Shown: positions 1 through 6,049 of the stretch, in pieces | Position numbering within the stretch: the stretch's first letter is position 1 | Layout: each line of letters starts with the position of its first letter | Assembly (NCBI GenBank): GCA_021777685.1 | Contig: JAJYDH010000397.1 | Coordinates: forward strand, 1 to 6,049 | Origin: Planctomycetota bacterium | Lineage (GTDB): Bacteria; Planctomycetota; Planctomycetia; Isosphaerales; Isosphaeraceae | Direction: 5' to 3' | DNA: 6,049 nucleotides | The notes under the pieces: generated by a model | Databases searched by the model: none | What the model was told of the DNA's origin: nothing | The model's input: the letters and a program-made list of their open reading frames with translations, nothing else | Made by a program: the position numbers and the translations under genes

Positions 1-2790
1 CAGGCTCCGCTTGCGGGCGGCGGCCTGCTCGGGCGTCCCGGCGACCACGACCTCGCCGCCTTCGAGGCCGCCCTCCGGGCCCATGTCGATGATCCAGTCG
101 GCCGTCTTGATGACTTCTAAATTATGTTCGATGATGACGACCGTGTTCCCCAGGTCGGCGAGCCGGTGGACCACGTCGAGGAGCTTGCGGACGTCGTCGA
201 GGTGCAGGCCGGTGGTCGGCTCGTCGAGGACGTAGAGGGTCCGGCCGGTGTCGGGCCTGGCCAGCTCGGCGGCGAGCTTGACGCGCTGGGCCTCGCCGCC
301 GGAGAGCGTGGGGGCCGACTGGCCGAGCGGCAGGTAGCCGAGGCCGACGTCGTGCAGGGTCTGCATGATCTTGCGGATCTTGGGGATGCCGGCGAACAGG
401 TCGAGCGCGGCGTCGACGTTCATGCTCAGGACGTCGGCGATCGACCGGCCGCGGAACTTCACGGCGAGGGTCTCGGGCGTGAACCGGGCGCCGTGGCAGG
501 CGTCGCAGGTCACCCAGACGTCGGGCAGGAAGTGCATCTCGATCCGCTTCTGGCCGGCCCCCTCGCACGCCTCGCACCGGCCGCCGGCCTGGTTGAAGCT
601 GAACCGCCGAGGGGTGTAGCCCCGGACCTTGGCCTCGGGGAGCTTCGCGAACAGCTCGCGGATCAGGTCGTAGGCGCCCGAGTAGGTCACGGGGGTCGAC
701 GTGGGCGTGCTGCCGAGCGGGTCCTGGTCGACGCTGATGACCTTGTCGACCCTGTCCAGCCCCTCGATCGAGTCGTGGGCGCCGGGGGTGAGTTGGGCCC
801 GGTGGAGCTTCCTGGCGGCGGCCTTCCAGAGGATGTCCTCGACCAGCGAACTCTTGCCCGAACCCGAGACGCCCGTGATCGCCGTGACCAGGCCGATCGG
901 GAACGAGGCGTCGATGTTCTTGAGGTTGTGATGCCGGGCGCCCCGGACAACGATGGCGGGGCCGTTGCCGGGCCGGCGGTTGGTCGGGATCGGGATGGCG
1001 GCCCGGCCGCTGAGGTACTTGCCGGTGAGCGAGTCCTTCGCCTTCTTGACCTTCGAGGGCGGGCCGTCGGCGGTGACCTGGCCCCCCAGCTCGCCCGAGC
1101 CGGGGCCGAAGTCGATCAGGTGGTCGGCGGCCTCGATCACCTCGCGGTCGTGCTCGACGAGGACCAGGGTGTTGCCCAGGTCGCGGAGCCGCCGGAGGGC
1201 GTTCAGGAGCCGCGTGTTGTCGCGCGGGTGGAGGCCGATGGTCGGCTCGTCGAGGACGTAGAGCACGCCGGTCAGGCCGCTGCCGACCTGGCTGGCCAGC
1301 CGGATGCGCTGGCTCTCGCCGCCGGAGAGCGTGGGCGTGCCGCGGGCGAGGGTCAGGTAGTCGAGCCCGACGTCGACGAGGAACTGGAGCCGCTCGCGGA
1401 CCTCGCGGACGAGGTCGCCGGCGATGTGCTTCTCGTCGCCGTCGAGCTTCAGCCCCTTGAAGAACTCCAGCGCCCGGCCGAGCGGCCAGTGGCCGACCTG
1501 GTCGATCGTGTGGTCGCGGAACCGGACGGCGGCCGAGTCGTCGCGGAGCCGGGCCCCCATGCACGAGACGCACGGGACGTCGTCGACCATCCCGTGCAGC
1601 TTGTGCCGGTACATGAACGAGACCCGCGCCGCCTCCTCGATCGCCGGGAACAATCCTTTATACTGGAACGAGAACCCGGGCTGATTCCTGGCGGCGGGGA
1701 CGTCGAACCAGGTCTCGCCCGAGCCGTGGAGGATCGCCCGGCGGTGGCGGCCTTCGAGGTCGTCGAAGGGGGTATCCAGGTCGATCCCGAGCGACTTCGC
1801 CATCGCCTCGATCGTCCGGGCGAAGGCGGGATTCTCGGCGAAGTCGGGCCAGGCGACGACGGCGCCGCCCCGGAGCGACTTCTTGCCGTCGGGGATCAGG
1901 GCGGCGGGGTTGGCGCCGTGCTGGGTGCCGAGCCCCTCGCAGACCGGGCACCATCCGATCGGGGCGTTGAACGAGAAGTGGTGCGGCGACAGCTCCTCGA
2001 AGCTCCGGCCGCAGCCGTCGCAAGACCGGTGCTGGCTGTAGCGGTCGACCGGCCACTTCGGCTCGTCGGCCTCGTCGCCGACCCGGGCGACGTGGACCAC
2101 CCCCTTGCCCAGGTCCAGCGCCGCCTCGACCGAGTCGGCCAGCCGTGACCGGGTCTTCCGGCGGACGACCGCGCGGTCGATGACGACCTCGACCCGGTGC
2201 TTCCGGCGGTGGCTCAGCTCGGGCGGGGCGTCCAGGCTGTGCGAGGCTCCGTCGACCCGGACCCGGGCGAAGCCCGACCCCCGGAGGTCGTCCCAGAGGG
2301 CGGCGTAATCCTCGTTGTCCCGGCGGTCGACCGGCGCCATGACGTAGATTTTCGACCCCTCGGGCAGGTGGAGGATCTTCTCGACGATCTCGTCGGCCGT
2401 CTGGGTGCCGATGGCCGTCCCGCAGCTCGGGCAATACGGCTGGCCGAGCCTGGCGAAGAGGATGCGGAGGTAGTCGTGGATCTCGGTGACGGTGCCGACG
2501 GTCGACCTCGGGCTCTTGCTGGTCGTCTTCTGCTCGATGCTGACGGCGGGCGAGAGGCCGCTGATGTGCTCGACCTTCGGCTTCTGCAACGGGGCGAGGA
2601 ACTGGCGGGCGTAGCTCGACAGGCTCTCGACGTACCGACGCTGCCCCTCGGCGTAGAGCGTGTCGATCGCCAGGCTCGACTTGCCCGACCCGCTGGGCCC
2701 GCTGCAAACGGTCATCTTGTGGCGGGGGATGTCGACGTCCACCCCCTTGAGGTTGTGCTGCCGGGCCCCCCGGACCGAGATGTCGGACAG
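1..2790 (-). repeat. UvrA copy B coding segment (C-terminal unit, incomplete in window)
   Basis: This segment encodes residues about 991-1920, starting at GLSDISVRGARQHNLKGVD, the same type of opening as residue 6 onward in copy A. Motifs of its first ABC domain lie 988 residues after those in copy A, and motifs of its second ABC domain exactly 966 after, so about 22 residues are missing in between. The loss maps to the region between the second and third zinc pairs and the region before LSGGE, partly offset by 7 extra residues in the UvrB-binding-type domain. All ATPase and zinc residues are present. It differs from copy A in the UvrB-binding motif (VDRRDNEDY, 1144-1152), the second Q-loop region (QDPLGSTPTSTPVTY, 1679-1693) and after the last zinc cysteine (GARFTPETL, 1757-1765). 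No start codon with a ribosome site lies near its beginning, so it should be made only as part of the fusion. Confidence 0.9.
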
Positions 2791-5760
2791 GCCGATCTCG
2801 GAGGAGATCCTGGTTGGCTTCTTCTTCGCCTTCTTCGGCTTGCCGTCGGTCGACGGGACGGCGGGGCCTTCGAGGATGCGCTTCAACGCCCGGCCGGTGT
2901 GGCTCCCGGGCACGGCGGCGACGGCCTCGGGAGCCCCCTCGGCGACGATCCGGCCGCCGCCCGAGCCCCCTTCGGGGCCGAGGTCGATCACCCAGTCGGC
3001 CGTCTTCACGACGTCCAGGTTGTGCTCGATCACGACGACCGTGTTGCCCAGCGCGGTGAACCCGTGGAGGACTTCGAGGAGCTTGCGGACGTCGTCGAAG
3101 TGCAGGCCGGTCGTGGGCTCATCCAGGACGTAGAGGGTCCGGCCGGTGCCTTTCTTGACCAGCTCGCGGGCGAGCTTGATCCGCTGGGCCTCGCCGCCGG
3201 AGAGCGTGGGCGACGCCTGGCCGAGCTTGAGATAATCGAGCCCGACGTCGTGGAGCGTCTGGAGCATCCCGGCGATCTTGGGGACGTTGGCGAAGTGCTC
3301 CAGGGCCTCCTGGACGTCCATCTCCAGGACGTCGGCGACGCTCTTGCCCTTGAACCGGGCGTGCAGGGTCTCGCGGTTGAACCGCTTCCCCTCGCAGACG
3401 GGGCAGGTGACCCAGACGTCGGCGAGGAAGTCCATCTCCAGCTTGTTCGAGCCGTTCCCCTCGCACGCCTCGCACCGGCCGCCGGGGACGTTGAAGCTGA
3501 ACCGGCCCGCCTTGTAGCCCCGGGCCTTCGAATCGGGGAGCCTGGTGTAGAGGTCGCGGATCAGGTCGAACAGCTTGATATAGGTGGCCGGGTTCGACCG
3601 GGGGGTCCGGCCGATGGGGGACTGGTCGATGTCGATGATCTTGTCGAGGTGCTCCAGGCCGTCGATCCGGTCGTGCTCGCCGGGCTGGGTGACCGCCCGG
3701 TTGAGGTCGCGGGCCAGGGTGTCGCGGAGGATGTCGCCGACGAGCGAACTCTTGCCCGATCCCGAGACGCCGGTCACGCAGACGAACAGGCCGAGCGGGA
3801 ACGAGACGTCGACGCCCTTGAGGTTGTGCTGGCGGGCGTTGATGACGGTCAATCGCTTCTCGGTCGGGGCCCGGCGGGCCCTGGGGACCTCGATCGACTT
3901 CCGCCCCGAGAGATACTGGCCGGTCAGGCTGTTGGGGTTGCCGGCGAGGGTCGCGAGCGGCCCCTCGGAGATGACCTCGCCCCCCTTCACCCCCGGGCCG
4001 GGGCCGAAGTCGACCAGGTGGTCGGCGGCCCTCATGGTGTCCTCGTCGTGCTCGACGACGATGACGGTGTTGCCGACGTCGCGGAGCCGCTGGAGGGTCG
4101 CGATCAGGCGGTCGTTGTCGCGAGGGTGGAGGCCGATCGAGGGCTCGTCGAGGATGTAGAGCACCCCGACCAGCCCCGCGCCGACCTGGCTGGCCAGCCT
4201 GATCCGCTGGGCCTCGCCGCCGGAGAGGGTGGGCGCGGCGCGGTCGAGGGTCAGGTAGTCGAGCCCGACGTTGGTGAGGAACCCGAGCCGACCGCGGATC
4301 TCCTTGAGCAGCTCCTCGGCGATCGTGCTCGAGAGCGCGTCGAGCGGCGTCGCGGCGTCCTCGGGCGCGAGGTCGGCGGCGGCCTGGCCGGCCAGGGCGT
4401 CGAAGAACCGGGCAAGCCGGCCGATCGGCAGGTGGCCCATCTCGACCAGCCCCTTGCCGCCGACCCGGACGGCGCGGGCCCGGGGATTGAGCCGTCCCCC
4501 TTTGCAGTCGGGGCAGGTCACGCTCCTCATGTACGGCTCGAGCATCGCGCGGGTCGGCCCGCCGCTGGCGGCCTTGAACTTCTCCAGCAGCTCGGTGGCG
4601 ACGCCCGGCCAGGTCTCGGAGTGGGCGAACCGCTTCGCCTTGTTCTTCCAGTGGAAGACGATCGCGCGGTCGCCCAGGCCGTGGAGCCAGGCCGACCGCC
4701 ATTTCGGGTCGAGGTCGGCCCAGGCCCCCTTGAGCATCGCCCCCTTCGGCGGGCCGCCGGGGTCGGCCTCCAGGTTGGCGGCGACGCCCTCGAAGATGTG
4801 CCGTCGCCACTTGCCCATCGAACTGACCGGGCCGAGCGGCTCGATCGCCCCCTTCCAGACCGACAGCGAGGGGTCGGGCACGAGCAGGTCGGGGTCGAAG
4901 TCGTGGCGGACGCCCAGGCCGTCGCAGCTCGGGCACATCCCCTGCGGGCTGTTGAAGCTGAACAGTTGCGGGCTGGGCGGGTCGAAGCTGATCCCGCAAT
5001 GCGAGCACGCGTAGTGCGACGAGAGCAGGAGGTCCGGCTTCCCCTCGGCCGCGACGATCACCGCCCCCTCGCCGAGCTTCAGGGCCGCCTCGACCGCCTC
5101 GGACACGCGGGCCCGGGAGCCCGGCGACGCCTTGAGGCGGTCGATCACGACCTCGATGTTGTGCTTGATCTGGCGGTCGAGTTCCAGCTTATCGGTGAGG
5201 GCGAAGACCTTGCCGTCGACCCGGGCGCGGACGTAGCCGGCCTTGGCGAGGTCCTCGAAGAGGTCCTTGTACTCCCCCTTCTGGCCGCGGATCACCGGGG
5301 CGAGGAGGGAATACGCCTGGCCGTCGGGGAGCTGCATCACCCGGGCGACGATCTGCTCGCGGGTCTGGGCGGCGACCGGGCGGTCGCACTTCGGGCAGTG
5401 CCCCTGGCCGACCCTGGCGAAGAGGACGCGGAGATAGTCGTTGATCTCGGTGATCGTGCCGACGGTGCTCCGGGGGTTGCGCCCGCCGGTCTTCTGCTGG
5501 ATCGAGATCGACGGGCTGAGGCCGTCGATCCGGTCGACCTCGGGCTTGGGCATCTGGCCGAGGAACTGGCGGGCGTAGCTCGACAGGCTCTCGACGTAAC
5601 GCCTCTGGCCCTCGGCGTAGAGCGTGTCGAAGGCCAGGCTCGACTTGCCCGACCCCGAGACCCCGGTGAAGCAGATCAAGGCCCCGCGCGGCAGATCGAG
5701 CGAGACGTCGCGGAGGTTGTGCTCGCGGGCGCCTCGGATGCGGATATCCGTCGTGGCCAT
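1..5760 (-). CDS. uvrA: Double-length UvrA, excinuclease ABC subunit A (3' end outside window)
   Basis: UvrA is the cytoplasmic ATPase that finds bulky DNA lesions and loads UvrB in nucleotide excision repair. The frame reads 1920 codons without a stop and continues past position 1. The start MATTDIRIRGAREHNLRDV matches the usual UvrA N-terminus and has a Shine-Dalgarno-like site. Copy A: Walker A GVSGSGKSS 33-41, UvrB-binding-type domain about 130-245, zinc cysteines 122/125, 252/255/276/279 and 416/419, LSGGE 512-516, Walker B VLYILDEP 533-540, VEHD 569-572; second ABC domain Walker A 664-672, cysteines 763/766/786/789, LSGGE 853-857, Walker B TLYVLDEP 875-882. Copy B repeats this: Walker A 1021-1029 and 1630-1638, LSGGE 1478-1482 and 1819-1823, catalytic Glu 1505 and 1847, and twelve zinc cysteines from 1110 to 1755. 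A single UvrA has about 940 residues. The match at residue 1920 suggests only a short tail is missing, but its length is unknown. Confidence 0.97.
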   Translation of the reverse strand, partial: MATTDIRIRGAREHNLRDVSLDLPRGALICFTGVSGSGKSSLAFDTLYAEGQRRYVESLSSYARQFLGQMPKPEVDRIDGLSPSISIQQKTGGRNPRSTVGTITEINDYLRVLFARVGQGHCPKCDRPVAAQTREQIVARVMQLPDGQAYSLLAPVIRGQKGEYKDLFEDLAKAGYVRARVDGKVFALTDKLELDRQIKHNIEVVIDRLKASPGSRARVSEAVEAALKLGEGAVIVAAEGKPDLLLSSHYACSHCGISFDPPSPQLFSFNSPQGMCPSCDGLGVRHDFDPDLLVPDPSLSVWKGAIEPLGPVSSMGKWRRHIFEGVAANLEADPGGPPKGAMLKGAWADLDPKWRSAWLHGLGDRAIVFHWKNKAKRFAHSETWPGVATELLEKFKAASGGPTRAMLEPYMRSVTCPDCKGGRLNPRARAVRVGGKGLVEMGHLPIGRLARFFDALAGQAAADLAPEDAATPLDALSSTIAEELLKEIRGRLGFLTNVGLDYLTLDRAAPTLSGGEAQRIRLASQVGAGLVGVLYILDEPSIGLHPRDNDRLIATLQRLRDVGNTVIVVEHDEDTMRAADHLVDFGPGPGVKGGEVISEGPLATLAGNPNSLTGQYLSGRKSIEVPRARRAPTEKRLTVINARQHNLKGVDVSFPLGLFVCVTGVSGSGKSSLVGDILRDTLARDLNRAVTQPGEHDRIDGLEHLDKIIDIDQSPIGRTPRSNPATYIKLFDLIRDLYTRLPDSKARGYKAGRFSFNVPGGRCEACEGNGSNKLEMDFLADVWVTCPVCEGKRFNRETLHARFKGKSVADVLEMDVQEALEHFANVPKIAGMLQTLHDVGLDYLKLGQASPTLSGGEAQRIKLARELVKKGTGRTLYVLDEPTTGLHFDDVRKLLEVLHGFTALGNTVVVIEHNLDVVKTADWVIDLGPEGGSGGGRIVAEGAPEAVAAVPGSHTGRALKRILEGPAVPSTDGKPKKAKKKPTRISSEIGLSDISVRGARQHNLKGVDVDIPRHKMTVCSGPSGSGKSSLAIDTLYAEGQRRYVESLSSYARQFLAPLQKPKVEHISGLSPAVSIEQKTTSKSPRSTVGTVTEIHDYLRILFARLGQPYCPSCGTAIGTQTADEIVEKILHLPEGSKIYVMAPVDRRDNEDYAALWDDLRGSGFARVRVDGASHSLDAPPELSHRRKHRVEVVIDRAVVRRKTRSRLADSVEAALDLGKGVVHVARVGDEADEPKWPVDRYSQHRSCDGCGRSFEELSPHHFSFNAPIGWCPVCEGLGTQHGANPAALIPDGKKSLRGGAVVAWPDFAENPAFARTIEAMAKSLGIDLDTPFDDLEGRHRRAILHGSGETWFDVPAARNQPGFSFQYKGLFPAIEEAARVSFMYRHKLHGMVDDVPCVSCMGARLRDDSAAVRFRDHTIDQVGHWPLGRALEFFKGLKLDGDEKHIAGDLVREVRERLQFLVDVGLDYLTLARGTPTLSGGESQRIRLASQVGSGLTGVLYVLDEPTIGLHPRDNTRLLNALRRLRDLGNTLVLVEHDREVIEAADHLIDFGPGSGELGGQVTADGPPSKVKKAKDSLTGKYLSGRAAIPIPTNRRPGNGPAIVVRGARHHNLKNIDASFPIGLVTAITGVSGSGKSSLVEDILWKAAARKLHRAQLTPGAHDSIEGLDRVDKVISVDQDPLGSTPTSTPVTYSGAYDLIRELFAKLPEAKVRGYTPRRFSFNQAGGRCEACEGAGQKRIEMHFLPDVWVTCDACHGARFTPETLAVKFRGRSIADVLSMNVDAALDLFAGIPKIRKIMQTLHDVGLGYLPLGQSAPTLSGGEAQRVKLAAELARPDTGRTLYVLDEPTTGLHLDDVRKLLDVVHRLADLGNTVVIIEHNLEVIKTADWIIDMGPEGGLEGGEVVVAGTPEQAAARKRSL
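2595..2634. repeat. 40-bp perfect direct repeat, copy 2 (in UvrA copy B)
   Basis: This is the second copy of the 40-bp identical segment, encoding YVESLSSYARQFL at residues 1043-1055. Identity extends through third codon positions. Next to it, after a short interruption, a further 22-bp block that includes the YAEGQ codons also matches. The surrounding sequence is much more diverged, so this is a local island of identity. Confidence 0.95.
2791..2871 (-). other. Lysine-rich linker between the two UvrA copies
   Basis: These codons (residues about 964-990) join the end of copy A to the start of copy B. The segment opens with GPAVPSTDG and then carries the basic run KPKKAKKKPT at 974-983, before copy B resumes at GLSDISVRG. 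It lacks motifs of either UvrA unit. The composition suggests a flexible tether that may also touch the DNA backbone; the latter is only an inference from charge. The edges are set by where similarity to ordinary UvrA ends stops, so they may shift by several residues. Confidence 0.75.
2872..5760 (-). repeat. UvrA copy A coding segment (N-terminal unit of the duplication)
   Basis: This segment encodes residues 1 to about 963, a full canonical UvrA ending in a typical C-terminus (SHTGRALKRIL, 953-963). It keeps the usual UvrB-binding motif IRGQKGEY at 157-164, the second Q-loop region QSPIGRTPRSNPATY at 713-727 and GKRFNRETL at 791-799 after the last zinc cysteine. One oddity is an Ala/Asp/Pro-rich stretch at about 458-475, between the CPDC zinc pair and the first LSGGE, which copy B lacks. 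The boundary with the linker is approximate. Confidence 0.9.
5559..5598. repeat. 40-bp perfect direct repeat, copy 1 (in UvrA copy A)
   Basis: The 40 bases here are identical to those at 2595-2634, 2964 bp away, which equals the 988-codon offset between the two UvrA units. On the minus strand the segment encodes YVESLSSYARQFL (residues 55-67), a highly conserved block after the first Walker A motif. The repeat is a DNA trace of the gene duplication. Confidence 0.95.
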
Positions 5761-5770
5761 CCCTGGGTGG

Positions 5771-5775
5771 TCCTC
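5771..5775 (-). promoter_or_regulatory. Shine-Dalgarno-like site of uvrA
   Basis: On the minus strand GAGGA lies with 10 bases between it and the ATG at 5760. This is slightly longer than the ideal spacing but usable. Together with the match of the N-terminus to ordinary UvrA it supports the chosen start. Confidence 0.55.
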
Positions 5776-5824
5776 GTCTGCCTCGATCCCTGGTGCGGTC
5801 GATCCCGAGCGGCGTCAACGCAGT

Positions 5825-5853
5825 ACTATACGCGTGTCATCGCCGCCTGTCCA
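5825..5853 (-). promoter_or_regulatory. Sigma70-like promoter for uvrA
   Basis: On the minus strand a -35 element TGGACA (5848-5853) and a -10 element TATAGT (5825-5830) are separated by exactly 17 bases. Each differs from the housekeeping consensus (TTGACA, TATAAT) by one base, in DNA that is otherwise very GC-rich. Transcription would start near 5818, giving a leader of about 58 bases. I saw no LexA-type box (CTGT-N8-ACAG or GAAC-N4-GTTC) overlapping it. The assignment rests on sequence match only. Confidence 0.65.
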
Positions 5854-5908
5854 GCTTGCCGGGCCTCGCGGGTGCGCCAACGGATTCTGGCATCGGGGGA
5901 AGGCGCCC

Positions 5909-5924
5909 GAAGACGGACGTCTTC
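5909..5924. promoter_or_regulatory. Perfect 7-bp-arm palindrome upstream of the uvrA promoter
   Basis: GAAGACG and CGTCTTC flank a 2-base centre (GA), forming a symmetric 16-bp site about 55 bp upstream of the -35 element. The centre is too short for a good RNA hairpin, so a binding site for a dimeric regulator is the more natural reading. No regulator is identifiable and it could be chance. Confidence 0.35.
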
Positions 5925-5993
5925 CCGAAGGGTAGGGCTTGCCCCAATACCGTTGAATTAATCCAATGGCTTGCGCCAGAGGCATTTCTGTCT

Positions 5994-6030
5994 CCCCTCT
6001 CCCTCTGGGAGAGGGGCCGGGGGTGAGGGG
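5994..6030. repeat. GC-rich hairpin, probable dispersed intergenic repeat
   Basis: CCCCTCTCCC (5994-6003) and GGGAGAGGGG (6007-6016) form a perfect 10-bp stem with a 3-base TCT loop. A further arm GGGTGAGGGG (6021-6030) could pair with the same left arm with one mismatch, so two exclusive hairpins are possible. This wording resembles a repeat seen between genes in many GC-rich bacterial genomes, where it is often mistranslated as peptides like SPLSLWERGRG; that is from recall. No T-run follows on either strand, so it is not a classical terminator. Confidence 0.7.
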
Positions 6031-6049
6031 CGTCGCGGGACCAGACGGG

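Larger units (their letters stand above)
5761..6049. other. Intergenic region upstream of uvrA
   Basis: No credible coding sequence lies here; open frames crossing it lack family resemblance and are products of the base composition. Besides the sites listed separately, it contains two copies of TCGATCCC (5783-5790 and 5799-5806) within the predicted leader, a small GGGC-TT-GCCC inverted repeat at 5935-5944, and a short AT-rich patch at about 5951-5967, the most AT-rich part of the region. The neighbouring gene on the right is outside the window, so its orientation and any shared promoter are unknown. Confidence 0.7.

Noticed and set aside
124..2148. Open + strand frame of about 674 codons
   Set aside because: Same explanation as the larger antisense frame: it mirrors uvrA copy B, and its text resembles that of the antisense frame over copy A because the two copies are paralogous.
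1..2790. Copy B as a class II UvrA2 (the type linked to drug resistance)
   Set aside because: Class II UvrA lacks the UvrB-binding domain. Copy B keeps a domain of the usual size and fold markers between its first two zinc pairs, although its key motif has changed.
1..5760. Two separate adjacent uvrA genes, or a gene split by a frameshift
   Set aside because: I translated the frame codon by codon from 5760 to 1; it is continuous, with no stop at the junction and no start codon with a ribosome site near the beginning of copy B.
122..5818. Long minus-strand frames in other phases (122-1573, 1658-2707, 3119-5008, 5189-5818)
   Set aside because: They are out of phase with uvrA and give Arg/Pro/Gly-rich translations typical of shifted reading of GC-rich genes. 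The uvrA frame over the same bases has all family motifs.
2197..5961. Open + strand frame of about 1254 codons
   Set aside because: It is antisense to uvrA and its translation is a repetitive D/V/L/A/G/R-rich sequence with no family motifs. Strong G/C preference at third positions of uvrA removes stops from this antisense frame. It also runs through the promoter and the uvrA start.
5994..6016. Intrinsic terminator for a gene to the right
   Set aside because: The stem is strong but no T-run follows it on either strand, and the wording fits a dispersed repeat better.
5793..6026. Small + strand open frame of 77 codons upstream of uvrA
   Set aside because: It covers the promoter, palindrome and hairpin repeat, has no recognisable domain, and ends in the LSLWERGRG-type peptide typical of mistranslated repeats.

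Overview
The window holds one very large gene on the minus strand, running from a start codon at 5760 off the left edge at position 1 without a stop, plus 289 bp of upstream intergenic DNA. The gene is uvrA, the damage-sensing ATPase of the UvrABC nucleotide excision repair system, in a double-length form. At least 1920 residues are encoded, where a single UvrA has about 940. They form two complete UvrA units head to tail in one uninterrupted frame: copy A (residues 1 to about 963), a short lysine-rich linker (about 964-990) and copy B (about 991 to beyond 1920).

Each copy has two ABC nucleotide-binding domains, an embedded UvrB-binding-type domain and the usual CxxC zinc pairs. In total I read four Walker A motifs, four LSGGE signatures, four Walker B motifs and 24 zinc-type cysteines, all intact. 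A normal UvrA works as a homodimer with four ATP sites, so this chain may carry a whole dimer's worth of parts. The copies are not equivalent. Copy A keeps the usual UvrB-binding, Q-loop and zinc-flanking residues, while copy B has changed at matching positions in all three.

Region by region: 1-2790 encodes copy B, 2791-2871 the linker and 2872-5760 copy A. From 5761 to 6049 I see no credible gene. That stretch holds a Shine-Dalgarno-like site, a good sigma70-like promoter directed at uvrA, a 16-bp palindrome, and at the right edge a GC-rich hairpin that looks like a dispersed genomic repeat.

The DNA is very GC-rich with strong G/C preference at third codon positions, which opens long meaningless frames on both strands. 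Tandem-duplicated UvrA proteins are known from the Planctomycetes-Verrucomicrobia-Chlamydiae group (chlamydial UvrA is a double-length protein of about 1,800 residues). With the high GC and the wording of the copy B C-terminal half, this suggests a planctomycete, possibly of the Isosphaeraceae. That placement is inference from recall, not a search. I found no new multi-gene system; the interest lies in the architecture and asymmetry of this single protein.
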